From assembly GCA_038525525.1 (NCBI GenBank), contig JBCBHO010000001.1, positions 744,001 through 808,000 on the forward strand: a stretch of DNA of 64,000 nucleotides, given 5' to 3'. The position numbers and the translations under genes were made by a program. Below are positions 57,999-64,000 of this stretch, piece by piece. The notes beneath the pieces are model-generated. The model was not told the origin of the DNA, did not search any database, and saw only the letters and a list, made by a program, of their open reading frames with translations. How positions within the stretch are numbered: the stretch's first letter is position 1; each line of letters starts with the position of its first letter. Source of the DNA: Shimia_B sp038525525 (GTDB taxonomy: Bacteria; Pseudomonadota; Alphaproteobacteria; Rhodobacterales; Rhodobacteraceae).

Positions 57999-58725
57999 GC
58001 GCAGCCACCTCCGCTGGGTGCGTGATGGGCGACATGTGCCCGGCTCCCGCGATGACATGGTCCTCCGCGCCTGCGAGGCGCTCGAGCACCGCGTGGATCG
58101 CGGCCACGGAAGGCTGCGTCTCCGATCCCCGGATGAGTGTCACGGGGCAGCGCAACGCCTCCAGCCGTCCCGGCGCGAAGACATCGCCGGTATCGGCGTC
58201 GATCCCGTCTCCCTGGGCGATGATGAGCGGCATCTGCCGGGCCAGCATGTCCTTGAAGCGCTGAGGCAAACCGTCCCATGGCGCGCCGCCCCACATGGAG
58301 GTGAAGCGCTCCGCCATCAGATGATAGTCCCCGGACCCGTGGGCCTCCACGACCGGAGAGAAGGCCGCCCCGTGGGCGGCGTAGGCCGCGCTGTCATGCA
58401 CGCGCAGGGCCGCAAAGAAGACAGGCTCCACGAGTGTGAGCGCGGTCACGAGGTCCGGCCGCTCCACCGCGAGGCGGAGCGCCACAGTGCCGCCGAAGGA
58501 ATGGCCGAAGACGGGGCCCGGCGCCTCCATCGCGTTCACGGCCATTGCCACGCATTGCTCCTGATAGTCGCGCGCAGCGTCCCATGAGGGCCCCTTGCCA
58601 TGACCGGGCAGATCGAAGGCCAACCCTCCGCCCAAGGCGCGCGCCAGGGGTGCGAGCACACCGCCATGGGCCAGCGCGCAATGGATCATCAGGGGGCGCG
58701 CCGCCCCCCAGCGGTGCAGCGTCAC
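57985..58725 (-). CDS. Alpha/beta hydrolase
   Basis: 246 residues. FDLPGHGKGPSWD, nucleophile Ser in PVFGHSFGGTVALRLA and His in GAGHMSPITHPAEV; the acid is probably the Glu in LVEPVFF or a later Asp. No signal peptide. Substrate unknown. Its start overlaps the HCCA-isomerase-like stop (ATGA), so the two are coupled. Confidence 0.87.
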   Translation of the reverse strand: MTLHRWGAARPLMIHCALAHGGVLAPLARALGGGLAFDLPGHGKGPSWDAARDYQEQCVAMAVNAMEAPGPVFGHSFGGTVALRLAVERPDLVTALTLVEPVFFAALRVHDSAAYAAHGAAFSPVVEAHGSGDYHLMAERFTSMWGGAPWDGLPQRFKDMLARQMPLIIAQGDGIDADTGDVFAPGRLEALRCPVTLIRGSETQPSVAAIHAVLERLAGAEDHVIAGAGHMSPITHPAEVAALTRL

Positions 58726-59312
58726 TTCGAGAGGTGGCGATCGAGGTCCTCGATCCGGTCCTGCCCCCAGAAGCGGGCACCATCATCCGTGATGTAGAAG
58801 GGCGCACCGAAGGCGCCCGCATTGACCGCATCCTCGAGGTTCTGGGTATAGGCCTCCGCCCCGGCGAGGAGCCCGCTATCGGCAAGGGCAGGATCAAAGC
58901 CCGCCGCCTCGAGGCAGCCCCGTATGACGGCGTCCTCGGCGATGTCTTTCTCCTCGGCCCAGCAGGCGCGGCAGAATGCGTGGACGAGCGCGCCGAGATC
59001 CCCGCCCGCCTTTTCTGCGGCGATGAACGCGTAAGAAGATGGCGCCGGGTTCGTGGGCCAGTGGGCGGGCTTCAGGTTGAACGCCATTCCGAGCTTTTCG
59101 GCCTGCCGGACAAGCTCCTGAGCGCGGTATTCCTGGCGGGCAGGATGGCGATCCTTGGGAGCCGTGCCCCCGGTGCGCGAGAAGAGCGTCACGATGTCGA
59201 GCGGCTTGTAGGTCACTGACGCGCCGTGCTTTTCCGCCACGGCCTCCATCCGCGTCCCCGCGAGATACGTGTAGGGGGAGATGGTGGAAAAATAGTAGTC
59301 GATATGCGCCAT
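58722..59312 (-). CDS. 2-hydroxychromene-2-carboxylate isomerase-like protein (DsbA/GST-kappa family)
   Basis: 196 residues, thioredoxin fold with helical insert. DYYFSTISPYTYLAGTRMEA (Ser of the active site in place of the CxxC), FNLKPAHWPTNPAPSSYAFI, FCRACWAEEKDIAEDAVI and FGAPFYITDDGARFWGQDRI. HCCA isomerases use glutathione in naphthalene breakdown; many relatives act in general GSH metabolism. Confidence 0.9.
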   Translation of the reverse strand: MAHIDYYFSTISPYTYLAGTRMEAVAEKHGASVTYKPLDIVTLFSRTGGTAPKDRHPARQEYRAQELVRQAEKLGMAFNLKPAHWPTNPAPSSYAFIAAEKAGGDLGALVHAFCRACWAEEKDIAEDAVIRGCLEAAGFDPALADSGLLAGAEAYTQNLEDAVNAGAFGAPFYITDDGARFWGQDRIEDLDRHLSK

Positions 59313-59428
59313 GTGGGCTCCTCGTGGCCGCTCCGCTGTTGGTGGGACCGTAGGCCCGTGCTAGGCGGTGTCAACGCGGCGACTCGGGGACAAGGGCGGC
59401 CGCCGAAGGGACAGAACGGGACACGAGA

Positions 59429-60445
59429 ATGCCGACCTCCGCGGAACCCAAACTCATTTCCGGAAATGCAAACATGACCCTCGCCAAGGCCGTCGCGCGC
59501 CGGGTGGGGATGAGCCGGGGGCAGAACCTAGGGCTCGTGGATGCGCGGGTGGAGCGCTTCAACGACGGCGAGATCTTCACCGAGGTGTTCGAGAACGTGC
59601 GCGGCGAGGACATGTTCATCATCCAGCCCACCTCGCGGCCGGCCAATGACAACGTGATGGAGCTGCTCATTATCGCCGACGCGCTGCGTCGCTCCTCCGC
59701 GCAGAGGATCACGGCCGTCATCCCCTATTTCGGCTATGCGCGGCAGGACCGGCGCACCAAGGCGCGCACCCCCATCTCGGCCAAGCTCGTGGCCAACATG
59801 ATGGTCGAGGCGGGCATCGAGCGGATCCTCACGATGGATTTGCACGCCGCGCAGATCCAGGGCTTCTTCGACATCCCGGTGGACAACCTCTACGCCTCGC
59901 CGATCTTCGCGCTCGACATCAAGAACCACTTCGGCTCGGTCGAGGATGTGATGGTTGTCAGCCCCGACGTGGGCGGGGTGGCGCGCGCGAGAGAGCTTGC
60001 GCAGCGCATCGGTGCGCCGCTGTCCATCGTGGACAAACGCCGCGAGAAGGCCGGCGAGGTGGCGGAGATGACCGTCATCGGCGACGTGACCGGCAAGAAA
60101 TGCGTGATCGTCGACGATATTTGTGACACCGCCGGGACGCTCTGCAAGGCGGCGGAGGTGCTGCTCGATCATGGGGCCACCGAGGTCCATGCCTACATCT
60201 CCCACGGCGTGCTCTCGGGCCCGGCAGTGGAGCGGATCACCAATTCGGTCATGAAGACGCTCGTGGTCACCGACACGATCGAGGCGACCAAATCCGTGCG
60301 CGACTGCAAGAACATCCGTATCGTGCCCACGGCCCCGATCTTCGCCCAGGCGATCCTCAATATCTGGAACGGGACATCCGTGAGTTCGCTCTTCGATCCC
60401 TCGACGCTCGGCCCGATCTACGAAGGGCTCTATCACTGGGAGTGA
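59429..60445 (+). CDS. prs: Ribose-phosphate pyrophosphokinase
   Basis: 338 residues. Makes PRPP from ribose 5-phosphate and ATP, feeding purine, pyrimidine, His and Trp synthesis. FNDGEIFTEVFENVRGEDMF, YFGYARQDRRTKARTPISAK, TMDLHAAQIQGFFDIPVDNL and VIVDDICDTAGTLCKAAEVL are the catalytic and PRPP loops. An N-terminal stretch MPTSAEPKLISGNAN is normal for alphaproteobacteria. The 160 bases after it show no clear terminator. Confidence 0.97.
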   Translation: MPTSAEPKLISGNANMTLAKAVARRVGMSRGQNLGLVDARVERFNDGEIFTEVFENVRGEDMFIIQPTSRPANDNVMELLIIADALRRSSAQRITAVIPYFGYARQDRRTKARTPISAKLVANMMVEAGIERILTMDLHAAQIQGFFDIPVDNLYASPIFALDIKNHFGSVEDVMVVSPDVGGVARARELAQRIGAPLSIVDKRREKAGEVAEMTVIGDVTGKKCVIVDDICDTAGTLCKAAEVLLDHGATEVHAYISHGVLSGPAVERITNSVMKTLVVTDTIEATKSVRDCKNIRIVPTAPIFAQAILNIWNGTSVSSLFDPSTLGPIYEGLYHWE

Positions 60446-60606
60446 GCGCGCATCGGCACGAGCATCTGTCATCCGGCGAATAGCGGGATGACCCATGCGG
60501 TCGTGACGATGCAGCGGGATAAAAACGCCCTTTGTCCCTCCGCCCTGGCTGACAGGAACCCGTTACACATGAGAGGGATTGAGCAGTGCTCACGCCTGAC
60601 GCAGCG

Positions 60607-60957
60607 TTAGTAGAGATCCCACTCATCGGCATGGCGCAGCTCGCCGATAGCGGTCCAGTTGGCCCGGACGCGCGCCACACGCGTGTCACCCCAAGTTCGG
60701 AAGACGAGCTCGAAGCCGGATACCGTGACCGCCTCGGCCCGCACGTCCGCGCGGGAATTCGCCGCGTTATCCATATCCCACATGCTCAGTGCCACCTGCA
60801 CGCTGGGAGGCGCGCGAAACGGCTCGGCGAAGATCACCGGCGTCTTCACGACACGCGGCCCCTTGCCCGACCACATCGGACCATCTTCCTCGAAATGCGA
60901 AAACAGGACGTGTTCGCCCTGATCCACACCGATCAAGTGATTGCGCAGTCGTTTCAT
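60607..60957 (-). CDS. H-type lectin domain protein next to the atp operon
   Basis: 116 residues. GEHVLFSHFEEDGPMWSGKG, FAEPFRAPPSVQVALSMWDM and ELVFRTWGDTRVARVRANW match H-type lectin (PF09458) domains, six-stranded sugar-binding folds first seen in snail and slime-mould lectins. No signal peptide. The start MKRLRNHLIGVD fits the family; an upstream TTG is the alternative. I recall this gene following atpC in other Rhodobacteraceae; the terminator at 61029-61050 lies between. Function unknown. Confidence 0.78.
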   Translation of the reverse strand: MKRLRNHLIGVDQGEHVLFSHFEEDGPMWSGKGPRVVKTPVIFAEPFRAPPSVQVALSMWDMDNAANSRADVRAEAVTVSGFELVFRTWGDTRVARVRANWTAIGELRHADEWDLY

Positions 60958-61028
60958 CGGCCCAAAACACTCGCCACTCCCCGCATTCGGCAATAGCTGG
61001 AAATGGGGCAAAGGTGTGGCAGGGCATG

Positions 61029-61050
61029 AAAAAGGCCCCCGGAGGGGCCT
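61029..61050 (-). terminator. atp operon terminator
   Basis: On the minus strand AGGCCCC, loop TCCG, GGGGCCT, then TTTTC, 30 bases past the atpC stop. Confidence 0.9.
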
Positions 61051-61079
61051 CGTTCGCGTCGGAATGCGGCCCGCAAGCC

Positions 61080-61466
61080 TCAGCCGATGGCGGCCTTGAG
61101 AGCCTCGTAATCGGCCACGCGCTTGTCGGCTGTGTCCTTGGCATCTCCCTCGGCCCCGCTTGCAGCCTCACGCGCCTCCGAGATGAGGCTGTCCACGGTC
61201 TCCTTGGCCTCCGCGAGCGGCATGGCGCGCTCTGCGAGGACAGAGGCGCCCGCCGGGGTGATCTCGGCAAAACCGCCTGTGACCGCGAAGTCCTGTGCGC
61301 CATCCTTGCTCACCGCGCGCAGCACGCCCGGGCGCAGCGTGGTGATCGTGGGCGCGTGGTCGGGCATGGCGGTCATGTCCCCCTCGGCGCCCGGGATCTG
61401 AACTTCGCTCGCCTCGAACGAGGCCAGGCGTCGCTCCGGGCTCACGAGATCGAATTGAAATGCCAT
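61080..61466 (-). CDS. atpC: ATP synthase epsilon subunit
   Basis: 128 residues. Central stalk subunit, coupling and inhibitory. FQFDLVSPERRLASFEASEV, IPGAEGDMTAMPDHAPTITT and FAVTGGFAEITPAGASVLAE follow the N-terminal beta-sandwich; the C-terminal helical part is short and Ala/Glu-rich. It follows atpD after a 93-base gap with two GC palindromes. Confidence 0.95.
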   Translation of the reverse strand: MAFQFDLVSPERRLASFEASEVQIPGAEGDMTAMPDHAPTITTLRPGVLRAVSKDGAQDFAVTGGFAEITPAGASVLAERAMPLAEAKETVDSLISEAREAASGAEGDAKDTADKRVADYEALKAAIG

Positions 61467-61486
61467 CTATCTGCTTTCCTTCACCC

Positions 61487-61548
61487 GTCCCGGGCCTGAC
61501 CCGGGACCTCGCGCTTTAAAGGTAGAGGCCCCGGGTCTAGCCCGGGGC
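61487..61548. repeat. Two GC palindromes between atpD and atpC, 8-5-8 family
   Basis: GTCCCGGG/CCTGA/CCCGGGAC (61487-61507) and GCCCCGGG/TCTAG/CCCGGGGC (61528-61548). Both have perfect 8-base arms with 5-base loops, like the copy at 12119-12139. They could tune atpC expression by transcript processing. Confidence 0.85.
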
Positions 61549-61559
61549 GCGTCTTTCTA

Positions 61560-62984
<1,425 letters not shown>

Positions 62985-63002
62985 TGCGGTTCTCCGGGTT
63001 CG

Positions 63003-63881
63003 TTAGAGCGCTTCCGCGCCCGAAATGATTTCGATGAGTTCGTTCGTGATGACGGCCTGGCGGGAGCGGTTGTACTCGATCGTCAGGTTCTCGATCATCT
63101 CGCCTGCGTTGCGGGTGGCGTTGTCCATGGCGGACATCCGCGCGCCCTGCTCGGAGGCGGCATTTTCCAGCAGCGCGGCGAAGATCTGCGTCGCGACACC
63201 GCGCGGCAGCAGGTCGGCAAGGATCGCCTCTTCGCTCGGCTCGTAGTCATAGAGCGTGCTTTCGTCGCCATCCTCGCTCTCGCTTTCGTAAGACGCGGGG
63301 ATGATCTGCTGCGCAGTCGGGATCTGGGAGACGACCGTCTCGAACGCGCTGAAGAAGATGGTGGCGACGTCGAATTCGCCCGCCTCGAAACGGTCGAGAA
63401 CGTCCTGCGCGATGCCGGCCGCATCCTTGTAGCCCACGCGCTTCACATCGCTGAGGTCCACGTGTCCGACGAGGTGCTTGCCAAGGTCGCGCTTGAGCTG
63501 GTCACGGCCTTTCTTTCCAACGGTGAGGATTTTCACCGTCTTGCCCTCTGCCAAGAGCTTTTGCGCGTGCTGGCGCGCGATCTTGGCGATGGAGGAGTTG
63601 AAGCCGCCGCAGAGGCCACGCTCTGCGGTCATGACGACGAGCATGTGGACGTCGTCCTTGCCCGTGCCCTTGAGCAGGACGGGTGCGGAATCCGAGCCCC
63701 CAACGGAGGAGGCAAGGCCCGCCATCACCGCGTTGAAGCGCTCCGTGTAGGGTCGCGCGGCCTCGGCGGCATCCTGTGCCCGCCGCAGTTTCGCGGCAGC
63801 CACCATCTGCATGGCCTTGGTGATCTTCCGGGTCGATTTGACCGAGTCGATCCTGTTTTTCAGGTCCTTCAGGCTAGGCAT
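63003..63881 (-). CDS. atpG: ATP synthase gamma subunit
   Basis: 292 residues. Rotating central shaft. MPSLKDLKNRIDSVKSTRKI then TKAMQMVAAAKLRRAQ at the N terminus, TAERGLCGGFNSSIAK in the middle, and the C-terminal ENLTIEYNRSRQAVITNELI helix. Ten bases after the atpA stop. Confidence 0.97.
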   Translation of the reverse strand: MPSLKDLKNRIDSVKSTRKITKAMQMVAAAKLRRAQDAAEAARPYTERFNAVMAGLASSVGGSDSAPVLLKGTGKDDVHMLVVMTAERGLCGGFNSSIAKIARQHAQKLLAEGKTVKILTVGKKGRDQLKRDLGKHLVGHVDLSDVKRVGYKDAAGIAQDVLDRFEAGEFDVATIFFSAFETVVSQIPTAQQIIPASYESESEDGDESTLYDYEPSEEAILADLLPRGVATQIFAALLENAASEQGARMSAMDNATRNAGEMIENLTIEYNRSRQAVITNELIEIISGAEAL

Positions 63882-63890
63882 GAGAGGTCC

Positions 63891-64000
63891 TTACGAAAAG
63901 CTCTTCGCGTAGTCGTCGAGGACCGCCTTGATCTTGTCGGCTTCCTCACCCTTGATCTTTGGATCGTCGTTGGTGATGTGGTCGAGCAGGTCCTTACCCT
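63891..64000 (-). CDS. atpA: ATP synthase alpha subunit, C-terminal end
   Basis: The last 36 codons of atpA, cut by the window's right edge. The reading GKDLLDHITNDDPKIKGEEA followed by DKIKAVLDDYAKSFS and TAA matches the alphaproteobacterial AtpA C terminus, and the position before atpG fits the standard operon. Confidence 0.93.
   Translation of the reverse strand, partial: GKDLLDHITNDDPKIKGEEADKIKAVLDDYAKSFS

Overview
The window is a dense, GC-rich (visibly about 65% GC) chromosomal segment of an alphaproteobacterium, almost certainly a member of the Rhodobacteraceae (Roseobacter group). Support comes from the gene orders trpB-(small gene)-trpF-LapA-ihfB, aroA-cmk, rpsA-ihfB, miaB-phoH-ybeY-corC-lnt, irr-fabA-fabB-fabI, hsp20-DUF1150 and atpA-atpG-atpD-atpC-(H-type lectin protein), and from a SAM/SAH-type riboswitch in front of metK, a class known mainly from Rhodobacterales. 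I saw no tRNA or rRNA gene, CRISPR array, insertion sequence, phage gene or replication origin. The region looks like core chromosome with small accessory insertions.

Layout. 1-1141: start of a membrane protein, then two secreted acidic proteins with long poly-aspartate tails. 1262-9866 (minus strand): tryptophan genes, LapA-like protein, IHF beta, ribosomal protein S1, a DUF2130 protein, an aldo/keto reductase and CMP kinase, continuing with aroA. 11.4-15.9 kb: trmB, metK with its riboswitch, lnt and corC. 15.9-21 kb: ybeY, a TauD-like oxygenase, phoH, two exported proteins sharing a Cys-containing domain, and miaB. 21-28.4 kb: a glycosyltransferase-like protein, the iron regulator Irr, and unsaturated fatty acid synthesis (fabA, fabB, fabI) interrupted by a sulfur cassette (YeeE/TsuA-type transporter, 54-residue peptide, exported tandem rhodanese). 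28.6-33 kb: five translationally coupled genes (HAD dehalogenase, two alpha/beta hydrolases, PLP dehydratase, EEP-family enzyme). 33-36.8 kb: a Tet-like exporter, a zinc alcohol dehydrogenase and an enolase-superfamily enzyme. 36.8-38.6 kb: a TetR repressor with four matching operators, a PspA-like protein and a YiaAB protein. 38.6-42.2 kb: a TRAP transporter.

42.2-52.9 kb: an Hsp20/DUF1150/PhzF operon behind a likely heat-shock promoter, purEK, an exported lipase-like protein, an EamA exporter coupled to an orphan PhnM-like enzyme, and groESL with a perfect CIRCE operator. 53-60.5 kb: Mn-dependent pyrophosphatase, HAD and MaoC proteins, ribF, a YcgN-like protein, threonine aldolase, an alpha/beta hydrolase, an HCCA-isomerase-like protein and prs. 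60.6-64 kb: an H-type lectin protein and the atp operon, with atpA cut by the window end.

Regulatory elements readable in the DNA include the metK riboswitch, the CIRCE operator, a probable sigma-32 promoter, the TetR operator array, two orphan operator-like palindromes, several intrinsic terminators, and at least three families of short dispersed palindromes. Functions are assigned by recognising motifs and gene order, without database searches. Start sites were chosen from ribosome binding sites, overlaps and family length.
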